Source of the DNA: Armillaria gallica
Lineage: Eukaryota; Basidiomycota; Agaricomycetes; Agaricales; Physalacriaceae
Direction: 5' to 3'
Length of the DNA stretch: 64,000 nt
NCBI GenBank assembly: GCA_037576215.1
Contig: JBANDB010000001.1
Span: 1,178,001 to 1,242,000, forward strand
The notes below the pieces were generated by a model, which saw nothing but the letters and a program-made list of their open reading frames with translations, made no database searches and was not told the origin of the DNA. The position numbers and the translations under genes were made by a program. This document shows positions 10,345 to 21,094 of the stretch, piece after piece (the stretch's first letter is position 1; every line of letters begins with the position of its first letter).

Positions 10345-12017
10345 CTACGCGAAATTTCCGAATTCGATGCCAATCGAGCGTCTCATATCCGCTGCTCTCA
10401 CGTCTACTCCGAGCTGCCGGAGTGGTTCAAGTGTGTTCAAAATACCAACATGTTTATCGTCAAGCATGTTGGGGCATTCAATCGTGACGGAAAGAAGATG
10501 CTGGCCACGCGATGCCAACATTGCAGATAACGCGTCTTGGGATATGCCCTCCATCCCGACTGGCGGCAGACGCATTACCAGATATTGGAGATTGGGGAGG
10601 ATATTGGGGGACATCAAGATATCGTAGAACCTGCGTTCAGAATCATTGTCAATTTGAAATTCTAGGCTCGTAAGAGATTCAAGTAATGGAAGTGTCTCTT
10701 GAACGAAGTTCGAAGCGCCTACAGTTGGTGTGGCTAATGACGTGAGCGAGCAGTGGGAGGAGCGGAGAAAGTCGCGCATAGTAACGGTCGCGGCCGCTAT
10801 GGCATTTGCATGGAGCTGGGGAATGAGAAGTCCACGTGGTGTGAAATAACGCCGAAATGAGAGATCTTCTAAGGAAGGCAGACACAGGTGTCGGAGCATT
10901 TTCAGGGATGATACTGAGAGGCGCCAGACTTTGGGGAGGGTGATAGGATGAAGGAAGGCGATATCGTCATCGCGCCTTTCTTCGAGTAGACTATAAGTAT
11001 GGAGATTGTGGATGGCAGAAAAGGATGCGGCGAGGTGCGTAATCTGAGAAGGAAATGCGAAGTAGCCGCGGTCGATTACTTTATGCAATACGACCTTTCG
11101 AAGGCTAGGAGCGTCGATGAAAACATCACTGAAGTCCTGTGGGGTAACTGTCCTACTATCCACTGGTGGGCTAGGAGTCATGAGTGTTAAAGACTCCAAA
11201 CATGGTAGTTTTCCACTGGATTTCTTCAACTGTTCCAGCAAGTCCAATGGCATTTGCAGAAACGCACTCCTCCACCGATGGCGTTCTCGTAGCAATGAGG
11301 AAAACACTTCGATAGCTTCACCAGAGCTGGTATCACCATCTGAGATAAACCGTATGTCAAGGGGAAGTTGACCGGAAAGAGGAAGAATGATGTTCAAGAG
11401 CGGAGATGGATGAGCTACTGTCAATCTGGGGAATGTGATCTTGATATGTGACCAAAGTTCTGGAGAAGAAGCGACAATGTTTCTCCAGGAAGCACAGACT
11501 TGACCTAATGTCAGTGTATCGTGCGGGAATTTGATGGTGGGCCTGAGAAAACTTAACCGTGACCATCCATCAAGATCCCTCTGAATTTCTCGAAACACGG
11601 AACGGAGAACATCGCTTGGAAGGCGGCGGATGGGAGCTAGGGTCGATGAGAATTCTTTCGATAACCTCTGGACGTTAGCGCGATAGGCATCCAGCGCTTC
11701 AAGGACCGTCCAAAGTCGATCTATCAGAGTGTCATACAGGGGAAGCTGTCCTTCGAGGAGTGCAATGTTTGGAAGAATCCAGTCACGATCATCGTCAAGA
11801 AGAGGTCGTGTTTCACGAAGAATATCAATCGCTAGTGCATAGTTGTCGTCGGAAGGAAAGACTGGTTCTGGTATCAAATCTATAAAGGCATGCAAGCATG
11901 ATAACACATCTGCCGCTGGCGGCGGGGATGGTGTAGCGCGTAAGTCTATGATTCATGGCATAGGTCAGTGACCTTCCCACGAGACAGAATAAGATAATTA
12001 CTTGTCTCTTGAGTCAT
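10345..12017 (-). CDS. Type-1 F-box-like protein, intact copy
   Basis: Two exons: 12002-12017 (MTQET plus one base) and 10345-11945, joined across a 56-nt intron (11946-12001, GTAATT...CATAG), giving about 538 residues. The same 16-nt exon and intron start occur in copies 1 and 3, which supports this start. The F-box-like segment is LAPIRRLPSDVLRSVF at about residues 107-122, followed by LGQVCASWRNIVASSPELWS. The remaining 400 residues hold irregular leucine-rich repeats (LPNLQYLVMRLPP, MLRHLCLPSLEDL). Such proteins are expected to bind Skp1 and present substrates to an SCF ubiquitin ligase; the substrate is unknown. It faces a truncated type-2 F-box gene across about 210 bp, so the two shared a divergent promoter. 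It ends ...IEFGNFA. Confidence 0.85.
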
Positions 12018-12229
12018 GTTCAATCTGCAGCAGGTAGTTCCAAGGTAAGACGGAAGTAATCGCAGACCAATCGCAAACTCCGACTAAAGTTCATGTACGG
12101 TCCGCCGGTGCCGGTGCGATCTTCTACTCCGACAACGTGGAGAACAGTCACCGAATATTCTAGAGAAGTACGTTCTACTACTTTGCGTATTGTATAACAG
12201 AGAATGCTAATTATAAGAATTAGAGGAAC

Positions 12230-12692
12230 CATGAATGCGACTGACGCAATGTTGCACTTGAATGCAGTGGCGCTTTCAATACCAGAACCTGTACTCCCAC
12301 CCAATACTCTGAATCCTCAGATATCTGGCATTCTTCGTGCAACATGACCTTTCCTTGATACCGACCGTGATTGGATACTCCAAAATATCGAGGTCCTTGA
12401 ACAGCAGCTTTCGGTGTACGATGCCTTGCTCGACCGTATCGATGAAGTCAGATCGAAGTTGCAACGCCATCGCGATGTTGTTCACAGATTCATGGCGCAA
12501 TATTCCTCAACACTAGCACCAATACGGCGTCTTCCCAGTGATATTCTTCGCGTAGTGTTTCACGAGGTACAGATTTCGCTGTGGCCGAACCCCCAGGAGC
12601 TCTTAGCCGCACTGGACTTTTCACAGGGTCCATGAGAGCTCAGCCATGTACGCGGCGCTTGGAGATATGTTATTTTATCCTATCCCCAGCTC
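12230..12692 (+). pseudogene. Type-2 F-box-like pseudogene, copy E (3' truncated)
   Basis: Reads MNATDAMLHLNAVALSIPEP, then meets an in-frame TGA where relatives have CGA (LRAT-stop-PFLDTDRDW, near 12345). It continues through the F-box (TLAPIRRLPSDILRVVF) to about SYPQLELG. Similarity stops abruptly at about 12692 inside 'cccagctcgagctggg', a short palindrome, and continues directly into MTF-like sequence. The downstream two thirds of the gene are missing. Confidence 0.85.
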
Positions 12693-12694
12693 GA

Positions 12695-13960
12695 GCTGGG
12701 ATCGCGCTAGTGGCGAACAGGTAAAGCGCCCAAAGCTCCCAAACACAACGACACCCCAGGCTCGTCCCGCACGAATGAGGGTTAATTGGGTAGCCTCTAC
12801 CAACGAGAACCAACTTTGATGGTGCATCTAACAAGAGCCTACACTTTGATTAAACGCTACCAAGTTCAAAATCAGATGAAGGTAGCGGTGGATCTGACAA
12901 GAAGCATACCTAGTGTCCAATAGCCGACATGCACGAGCGGAGTCAGAGGACATGAGGGAACTCCGGAAGGTGAGAGAGCCCGACGTCAGCACAGAACACC
13001 CAGCACTTCGTTGTAACTTAACCTCGACGACCAAATCTCCCGCTTCATTCCAACGTTGCTATAAATTGATACGATGGCAACACCATTATAAGTCGTCAGA
13101 AGCTCTCGAATTCCATGGGATAGGCCTGCAAGCTGCTCAATCAGATGAAGCATACTGATGGCCTGGGGCGGCAGCGGGAGATTCGATGAGGGATCGAGGA
13201 ATGCTGCAAACATACACTTGAGAGTTTCGATGAGCTCTCAAGGTCAATGTTACCCCTAAGCTATGATAAAACATAGGAGCAACGAAGTGTGCAAACATGC
13301 TGTGCGAGAGGGTGTTGCCCCCAGTCAAAATGGCAAGGCACCCGACTGCTGCCATGCTTCATGCAATCCCAAAGAAACTATCTCTCGAGTCCACTGCATG
13401 CACCAGGCAGTGGGACAGCATCTGAATTAAATACAGCCAGAATCCCACCCGGCAAGATGCGCAGAAGGTGGATAGCTCGGCTAGATCATAAATTCGGTTG
13501 ATGTGCGACAACGGGGGCAGGACGTCATCTGTCAAGGTTCTCGTTGGCGAAATCATCTATGATATCTGGCTGGTATGTCGTCAGTACCTCTTCTAACAGC
13601 GCAAAGGGATGGCAAAGAAAGATGGCAGTCCTCGAGTGTTAAACGCGCACAGGGAAGGTTAGATTTCGTCACCGGGTTCATGTTGGTGGCTGGATTCCAG
13701 GATAGGAGACTCGTTGGTGGAAAAATGTCTGACTGGCTGACCCTGGTCCCTGACATGGACAGCGATGATAGTATTGGTCCTAGAGACGTGTTAATGTTAC
13801 TGCCGGATATTAGAGAACGATGTGGAGATTTATCTCAAGCCATGGTCCCGTGACTGATGGAATAGCCCTATGTTGGTAAAGGAATAAGCGAAAAAGAATT
13901 AAACTATGAAATTTTGTCAAAGCAGCAGCTAGGGACGTAAATGGGCCAAGTGACGCGATC
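12695..13960 (-). pseudogene. Degenerate MTF plus 'gene X' copy (block 2)
   Basis: About 12700-12930 matches the minus-strand MTF C-terminal exon ('cgcacgaatgagggt', 'gatggtgcatc', 'aaaatcagatgaaggtagcg'). About 12990-13900 is the unidentified segment shared with block 1: minus-strand readings CMFAAFLDPSSNLPLPPQAI near 13170-13215 and GTRVSQSDIFPP near 13720. The MTF middle and N-terminal exons are not recognised here. The block-end repeat begins near 13950. Confidence 0.55.
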
Positions 13961-14024
13961 ATGGTTAGAGCGTGAGAACTTTCGTGGTACGCGCTGATGC
14001 GACCGTCCTATTCGGGCTTACTAG

Positions 14025-14403
14025 AACTAGGGTCGATGAGAATTCTTTCGAGACTCTCTGATCATGGCGCGATACGCCGCCAGCACTTCAAGTGCCGTGT
14101 GAAGTCGATCTACCAGAATGTCATACACGAGAAGCTGTTCCTTCGAGGAGTGCAATGTTTGGAAGAAGCCAGTCACGATCATTACCAAGGAGAGGCCGTG
14201 TTACACGAAGGATACCCAACACCTGTGAATACTCGTCTTCGGGAGGGAGGACTGGTTCTGGTATCAAACGTATAAAGGCTTCCAAGTATGATGAAGCATC
14301 TGCCGCTGGCGGTGGGGATGGTGTAGTGTGTCAATCTATGAGTTTACTGCATAAGTTGACCTTCCAGCGAGATGGAACAAAATAATTACTTGTCTCCAGA
14401 GTC
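14025..14403 (-). pseudogene. Type-1 F-box-like gene, copy 3 (N-terminal remnant only)
   Basis: The start ATG at 14403, the short first exon and the conserved intron start are followed by about 280 bp of coding-like sequence matching copies 1 and 2 (the region up to 'actagggtcgatgagaattc', just before the F-box). The rest of the gene has been replaced by the block-end repeat at 13950-14024. One-base differences also disturb the frame. Confidence 0.8.
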
Positions 14404-14644
14404 ATGTTCAAGCGTGCAGCAGGTAGTTCACTGTTCAAACTTGTTACTTGTCGGCACAAATTATCGCGAACAAATCGCAAACTCCGACTGAAAGTCAATT
14501 TACGGTCCGACGATGCCTGGTATCTTTATCTTACAATCGATCTTCTACTGACTCCGAGGACGGATATCAGCGTGAAGAACAGTCGGCGAATATTCAAAAG
14601 AAGTACATTTTAAACTTACTACCTTGCGTATCATGTAACAGAAA

Positions 14645-16253
14645 ATGCTAATCATGAGAATCAGAGGAACCATGAATGCGACCGACGCAATGTTACACTT
14701 TGATGCAGTGGCGCGTTCAATACCAGAACCTGTTCTCCCACCCAAAGCTTTGAATTCTCAGATATCTGGCATTCTTCGTGCAACGCGACCTTTCCTCGAC
14801 ACTGACCGTGATTGGATACTCGAAAACCTCGAGGTTCTCGAACAGCAGATCCCGGTGTACGATGCCTTGCTCAAACGCATCGATGAAGTGAGATTGGACG
14901 TGCAACGCCATCGCGATGCTGTTCACAAGTCCATGGCAGCCTATTCATCCACACTAGCACCCATCCGGCGTCTTCCCAGGGAACTTTTTCGCGCTGTGTT
15001 CCGCGAGGTACAGATTTCGCTGTGGTACAACACGGAGGACCCGGAATCATACGACGAATTAAAGATTACCAAGTGCTGGTTTTTTCACAGGGTCCGTGGA
15101 AGCTCAGCCATGTATGCGGCGCCTGGAGAGATATTGTTTTATCCTATCCCCAGCTGTGGTCGCATATAGTCCTACAATATCATTGGACAAGCCATCCGAC
15201 GGAGACGCTGCATCATACAATATCTGCACTCCAAGCCATGATTCTTCGTTCGGCGCAGCATCCTCTCGATATCGTGTTTGAAGTCGAGGACAGCGACAAG
15301 CATGATGCGGCCTTCCAAGTCTTTCCCATGATCCTTGAGGAGTCATATCGATGGAGGACAGATACCCTTAACTTTGTTGGAGGAGATGAAGATGGTTCGC
15401 GAAAAGATTCCTTGTCTGGAATCTTTGACTATGAAAACTGCGTTCATACCATACCACGACAGAGAGGAGCTGCCTGAAGACATTCGAAGTGCGTTCATTG
15501 ATGCCCCTCGCCTTCAAAAGGTGGTTTTAGATTCGCGCAGTTATTCGAAAATTTCGTGTTTCCTCTTCATATCACCCATCTGGCGACATACATGAGCAAT
15601 GTTTCTAACCTTGAAGCGTATCAGTCTCTCGTGGAATGCCATTTCGTTGATATAAACATCTCGGTGTCATTATAGACATCCCTCCTCCCATCCACCTTCC
15701 CAATGTCCGACGCCTCTTTGTATATCACCGCATCTACTTTCGTATCTGCGCCTACCTTCCTTAGACAATCTCATGATTTGTTCCATCAGCGAGTTGATAG
15801 TGTACATGACACTATCTCGGTGATGAACGAGTTCGTCCACCGTTCACGCTGCTCCCTTACCAGCTTATCCATTCATAATTCGGTCTTATTCTATCAGGAC
15901 TTCATCGAAGACTGTCTCTTGTTCATGGACAGTCTGGTGTCCCTAGAAATTAGATCGTTCGGAAGGAAAATGATATGTTCGATGCGCTTGCTTCTATCGA
16001 ATTCCTCCCAAATTTGCAGCATCTGTCACTGCTGATTCCGACCTCCATAGAGCCTTCATTATGCGATCAACTTACCGATATGATCAGTTCACGAAGCCGA
16101 TATCTTCGTTCGATCCGGAATATCTGGTGGTCATCCCGACGATGTGGAGAGAGTTAATGAACATCTCGCCCCACTACAGCCACCTGAACTCTCCATGATT
16201 GTTCATTTGGAGAGATTACACCGATCCGATATCCTATTTTGGAAAGTTTAAAT
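14645..16253 (+). pseudogene. Type-2 F-box-like pseudogene, copy D
   Basis: The first about 140 codons are open and include MNATDAMLHF, FLDTDRDWILENLEVLEQQ and the F-box region STLAPIRRLPRELFRAVF. Near 15065 the frame shifts; the next part (GPWKLSHVCGAWRDIVLSYP, LRSAQHPLDIVFEV) is open in another frame until about 15355, where bases are missing after EESYRWR compared with the intact gene. It shifts again (IPCLESLTMKTAFIP) and again near 15540. At least three indels make it a pseudogene. The divergent partner is the copy-3 remnant 240 bp upstream; the MTF copy follows tail to tail. Confidence 0.8.
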
Positions 16254-16758
16254 GCGCTTAATACTTCGTTGGATGATTGTGTACTGTTACACTCTACATA
16301 TATCAGATGATCGAGTTTGGTGGCGCAATAGCCTGTACAGTTGGCGAAGGCGGGCTGAGACTTGGGCTTTTTTTGTTGAAGAACTTGATACCGGGAAAAC
16401 TTGGTATCAAAGAGTCAAACTTCGTGTCCTTGGATGTAGGTTCAATGAAAACGGAGTCGAACTCTAGGGCTCAGTATGTGATAAGTAGTCTCATATGATG
16501 GGTAAGAGGTGGCCGCATGCTTTCCAGGATTGTACGTCATGGAAGTCATACTATGCTATATCACTGTGATAGCATCGTGAACGTCATCACGTCCAGAGCG
16601 AGAACCCACAGAGATCGTCGAGGCGGCCAGGCGCGGCTGCATAGGCTATTTGAGGGGTTTCGCTACGTGGCCAATCTGTTCTTGATGGAGCGCTGAGCTG
16701 CGGAGAGATAGGAGCCGATGTATCCAATTTATATCCAGATGGGGCATATGGAGCACGC
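16254..16758. other. F-box/MTF intergenic spacer
   Basis: No gene is recognised. This is the 3'-to-3' spacer between the type-2 F-box pseudogene and the MTF gene. A related but diverged spacer lies at about 4945-5030 in block 1. Confidence 0.4.
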
Positions 16759-18173
16759 CTATTCCACGTAGCGTTTATTGATGAACCTATAGGTGCCGTC
16801 TTTGACAAAATTCATGCTTTTGACCCCGTTCCACCAATCCTTGCCAGTACCCCAACGGCTACCCTCAGGTTTCATCCTTGGTATGGACAGGACTGACCCA
16901 TCTATACAACGGACTAGAATCGCGCTTTCTGACCGGTAAAGACATGACACCCCAGGCTCATCCCGCACGAATGAGGGCGGGTTAGCCTCTACCGAAGGGG
17001 AACCAAGTTGGATGGTGCATCCATCAAGCGCATACACAGTAATGGGACGCTACCAAAGTCAAAATCAGGCGCAGGTAGCGGTGGGTTTGACAAGGATCAT
17101 ACCTGATGTCCGATAGCTCGATACCGACGAGCGATAGATTCGGCAGACATGGTGGTAAAATCCACGACAGAATCGTCGTACGTGATCAGCGGTGCATGGG
17201 ATGCTTCTCCGACCTGCGGAATTGCTTTTGCCTAAGAAAAATAATTAGTAGGCTGGACCATACTATCTGAGAGAAAACTCAACAGTTCCTGCTATCATAT
17301 CTCGTAGTATAGAAACTAGCAGCTTGCCTCCCTGTAGGGCCGATATGTCTTGCAAATCAGAGTATGTCGTGTTCGGAGCAATAGCCTGTGCAACCGCCGT
17401 GTCAAAGAAGGCAAGGCTATAAATGGCCGCTCATACCAGTTTGACTGACCCCCACACGTCTCCAGCGTCTATTCCTTCCCGCCTCTTCAGCATGCTAATG
17501 ATAGAAACACCAGTCTCAGATTCTCCATTCAAAATCGCGTGTTGTATTGGTGCTGGTCCGCGTAACCTTGGGAGAAGGGAGGGGTGGACGTTCAGCCTCC
17601 TCGTCGGGGAAAAGTGGCCAAGAAAACGAGAAGAGATGATACGCCCGAAAGAGGCGGTGATCAGCAGATTATTGTGGGACGCGCCGTCAGAAAACGGTGC
17701 AGGCGGCTGTTATATGTACATTAGGATGATGAGGGAAGCAAGTCTGGACAACCTCTCACCATCCAATGCCTGAAAGCAGATTTTTCATGAGGAATGAGAT
17801 GTACGGGTATCTCTAAGGATTCTCCCAGCATTTTGAGGGGCGCTGCCGAGCCATATGCATCAGCATTGGTCTTGCCCGTGATCCCAGCGACTCACAAACA
17901 GAAAGTTTCGAGCCCCGTCTTCCTACACGTTCATCTGGATTCGTGGCGATTTCGAGGGACGACCAAACATCTAGGAAGGTGGTAAATGTATCCAGTGACA
18001 GTGCGAATGGCCGTGGCGAAACCTTGTGCTCCGAATAGTTCCTTCAGGACGGTACAAGAGAACTCTTCGCGGCCAAGAAAAAGGATTTTGAACTTTTCTT
18101 TTGCTGATGAGAATGGCCTGGCATGTCTGGTCGTCCGTATGGGCGTGAAAGGAGAGAGCCGTGGCCAAAGCAT
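16759..18173 (-). CDS. FMT1: Mitochondrial methionyl-tRNA formyltransferase, nearly intact copy
   Basis: It would transfer the formyl group of 10-formyl-tetrahydrofolate to initiator Met-tRNA in mitochondria. Exon 1 (18023-18173) starts with an Arg/Ser/Thr-rich presequence and [19 protein letters not shown], the family's N-terminal strand. A 52-nt intron (17971-18022) follows, then [18 protein letters not shown], an intron, and [20 protein letters not shown]. After a further intron come [15 protein letters not shown], the catalytic [20 protein letters not shown] (Asn/His region) and [19 protein letters not shown]. The C-terminal exon (about 16759-17047) has the formyltransferase C-domain sequence [15 protein letters not shown] and [11 protein letters not shown]. 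Near 17340 the reading from DLQDIGPT into [12 protein letters not shown] needs a one-base shift, so it may be a very young pseudogene or carry a sequence error. Exon limits are by eye. Confidence 0.7.
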
Positions 18174-18188
18174 ATGATAGAGGGTGCG

Positions 18189-18290
18189 TTGTCACGTGCT
18201 GAAAATACGCGTTGCTGACGTGACCGTCTTACTCGGCCCGCCCTTTACTCGAACCTGATGGTAACACCCAGCCCCAGACCTCTGGCTTGT
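18189..18290. repeat. Block-3 end repeat (MTF upstream region)
   Basis: Diverged match to 7940-8040 and 13950-14020 (the pieces 'gaccgtcttactcgg' and 'ccctttactcgaacc'). It lies 5' of the MTF start, so it may contain its promoter. No BRR2 sequence follows it here, unlike block 1. Confidence 0.5.
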
Positions 18291-18580
18291 TCACTTATTA
18301 CCCACATTGAAGTCGCATTGCAGTAAATAATACGTGTACATGACAGAAAGCCCTAGAACCTAGACGTGAGTAAGAACTGGTCTAGGTGCTCCGGCCTGGT
18401 GGCTGAAAGGTCTTTTTTACCAAGTTATTTTAGATTCAAGGTCAAGACTCAGAACTGTACCCAGGCCGCGACGTACTGGAAGGATAAATCGATACTTTTG
18501 TTCAACAGCTGCTCATGCAGCCTTAGAACTATTCGTGGCAGCTCTAATAACGGCACTACGACCACTTCCGGGGGGAACCG

Positions 18581-18796
18581 TTAAACGTCCTCATCGGAAG
18601 GAGCCTGGAGTTCCGAGTCCGCATCAGTTGTGGCGAGGAGCCGCCCTGGAATCTTCTGCCCTCGTCCCCTTGACGTACATGCAGAAATGAACGCATCGAT
18701 ATTCTGTACGCTAGGCAGGCAAGTTACCAAGCTGATTCCTCGCAGATGATCTAACGTGTACTTCTTGGTACCAAGCGAGGTTGCGGCGAGGTTCAA
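18581..18796 (-). CDS. Possible terminal exon of an unidentified gene
   Basis: Seventy-one open codons read NLAATSLGTKKYTLDHLRGI, FISACTSRGRGQKI and a stop after an acidic tail (SELQAPSDEDV). The hydrophilic tail before a stop looks like a true C terminus. The residues hint at the LRR end of an F-box protein, but I cannot confirm a family and found no convincing upstream exons. It may be a remnant. Confidence 0.3.
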   Translation of the reverse strand: MNLAATSLGTKKYTLDHLRGISLVTCLPSVQNIDAFISACTSRGRGQKIPGRLLATTDADSELQAPSDEDV

Positions 18797-18799
18797 TAT

Positions 18800-19496
18800 T
18801 AGTATGGTCCATGCCCTAATTTAACGATCCATTAATTTCAGCATGCTAAAATCGCATGGGGGTGTCTTCTCTTTCCCTGGGTTTTCCTTCCATCACCTAA
18901 AAGCGTTCGGAGCAACTGGAGGGGCAGGCAATATGATGCGATCATCCTCATTGCTTGCAGATTATGACGCATGGTCTAAAGGTGCCACTTTGCCGACGGC
19001 GAGTGTGGAGGTTCTCCGCTATACGGAACGAAAATCCCGGTCGAGCGACGGAGGGCTTTACGCGGTACATCGTATCGCTTCATCTCAATTGACGTCAGGT
19101 GTACACCTACTGATGATCGATTGAATATACGTTCTGTTGCTCCATACGGTTTCCGGGGCCACCGTAAATTTCCAGATTTATCTACCTTATCTGGAGGAAT
19201 TGAATTGATCCATCAGGTCAAAATCTCATCTGGAAGCCTGAGGACTTGTACGTCGTCTTGTCTTTGGGAATTCCCGGGTCAAGTAAATCCTAGTACGTGG
19301 ATTCGTTCTGAACTTTGACCATGACTCTCTGATCGCAAGAATAAAGATACCGTGCTGTCGGAGTCAAAACGTTACAATAACCCCTTCCGTTTATTTCAAT
19401 TTCCTCCCCCGCATAGTCGTGGTCGGAGTCTATCGATGCATCCAAGATATTTAAATGTCTTTTATGTTTCGCGTCCCTCGCTGTTGGTACCCGGCC
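18800..19496. promoter_or_regulatory. Upstream region of the 19.5-kb F-box gene
   Basis: No gene is recognised. A TATA-like 'gatatttaaatgtc' lies about 50 bp before the ATG at 19497. Pyrimidine-rich stretches (around 19390-19420) are common in fungal promoters. A plus-strand frame at 18843-19124 is open for 93 codons but carries no recognisable domain. Confidence 0.4.
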
Positions 19497-20563
19497 ATGA
19501 CGACCGTCGATTACTTTCCGATACAGGATCTTCCGACAGAACTAGAGAGAGAGATCTTCGAGACTGCCGCACGCATGCGACCTGGTAGTGCTCTTGATCT
19601 CGTCCTCGTAGCTCGCAAGGTCCGGACATGGTAGGTACCTTAATGCTTCACCACCACTTCAGCGGACGCTGACGCCCTGCTAGGATACAGCCACTGATCT
19701 ACGAGATGGTCACGCTGGGGACCGATGACACTTCCTTGTTCCTACGAACGATGGATGAGTTACCGGTAGCATTCTTTCAACAGAATGTTCAGAGATTGTG
19801 CCTCACCGTATCTGTAGAGCCCGAGGCTGCAGCGCGAATTCTAGCGACTTGTTCGGGCCTCCAAAGCCTGGCCTGTTGGGTCGACTTTAGAGCAGCCCAT
19901 CCTCAGGTACAATTCTCCCCGTTGATCGCTTCACAGCACCTCCGACGACTTTCCATGGAGATCAGGCATTTTCGACAGCTCTGTAGAGACCCACTCTGCT
20001 ACGGCGCCCTGTTTCGATCTCTAACCCACTTGGACCTCATATATTGGGAACCCGGCGAACTAGCCGTCTGGGAATTGGCGGCCCTACCATGTTTGACGCA
20101 CCTTTGCATTATTATTCGCGATCTCCCCGTCACAGAAGCATATCTTCTTTCTGTCATTTCTATTTGCCCATCGCTCAATGTCATGGCGGTCCTTATCGAC
20201 GAGGGGGCCGATCCGGTACCTACGCGGGACTGGAGAATTGTTTGGTTGCCATATCCTGTTATGGTGTTAGACTGGGAAGCGCCGTTCCGAGGGCAGGAGG
20301 ATACGTGGTCCAGGGCGGAAGATATCGTAAAAAGCAGAGAACGGGAGCTGGCAAGTTTGCCCCGTCTAGGTGATTTGACTTATTGCCTGGCAGCCTCGAG
20401 GTGGAAACTAATATACTTTTGGAGATTTGGCACGCAAATGGACCTAAAGGTTTTGCCCATCACATGGTCACGCCACACGGTTGCGAAGCCAGAGTTAGAA
20501 TTCACTTGGTCGCTCAAGCGCTCATCACTCGTAAGGTCTACTGGGTCATCCTGTTGTCCTTGA
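19497..20563 (+). CDS. F-box-like protein (basidiomycete family), two exons
   Basis: Exon 1, 19497-19630, starts MTTVDYFPIQDLPTELEREI, a compact F-box-like motif at the very N terminus (IQDLPTELEREIFETAARM). A 53-nt GT-AG intron (19631-19683) splits a Trp codon, and exon 2 (19684-20563) continues IQPLIYEMVTLG. About 337 residues in all. The body has LRR-like segments (SLTHLDLIYWEP, PCLTHLCIIIRDLP) and a charged segment (DIVKSRERELASL) near the end. This size and layout are common in Agaricomycete F-box expansions. It shows no close similarity to the type-1 or type-2 families in this window. The last 60 residues could differ if an unseen 3' intron exists. Confidence 0.75.
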
Positions 20564-21094
20564 CTAATTAATTCCGATTTTCATCTGTAGCACGCTGGAC
20601 GTCTTGTGCCGTTACGCGCACGTTCCCAGGAGAACGTGAAAGCGATAGTATTTCTAGACCCGTCGGGTATCAGTGGCCTCGCTGGTAGATAGCACTCTCC
20701 TGTAAGGGAAGTAGATACCCATGGCCCTTCTTCCGTTGCATACATACTGGTTGAATCGCGTGGGACGAGATTGATACAGGAACAATACTAACGGCGAACA
20801 ATAATGAATAATTTATTTGTCCCGACTTCCAACTTCTAAATTCGCATGCGCGTTTTATATGAATCTTACGAAGCATACAATGTGGGTGGCTAACATCCTG
20901 GCAGCAAGCGCATAAGCCCCTCCGGAGTTGGCTATTTTCTGCGGTCATAAGCGGAAGAAAATTGCCCGAACCCAGGGCACAGCAAGGAGGTTCGAAATAT
21001 ACATTTACAAATTAAGAGGAACCTGCCGGGCTCTAACTGACGACATGAATGTTCACTTACGGACTTCCACCATAATGCAGCCCTACGACCGTCT
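20564..21094. other. Convergent intergenic spacer
   Basis: The 3'-to-3' spacer between the F-box gene and the epoxide hydrolase. Nothing recognisable; AT-rich around 20800, compatible with 3' ends and polyadenylation of both genes. Confidence 0.5.
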
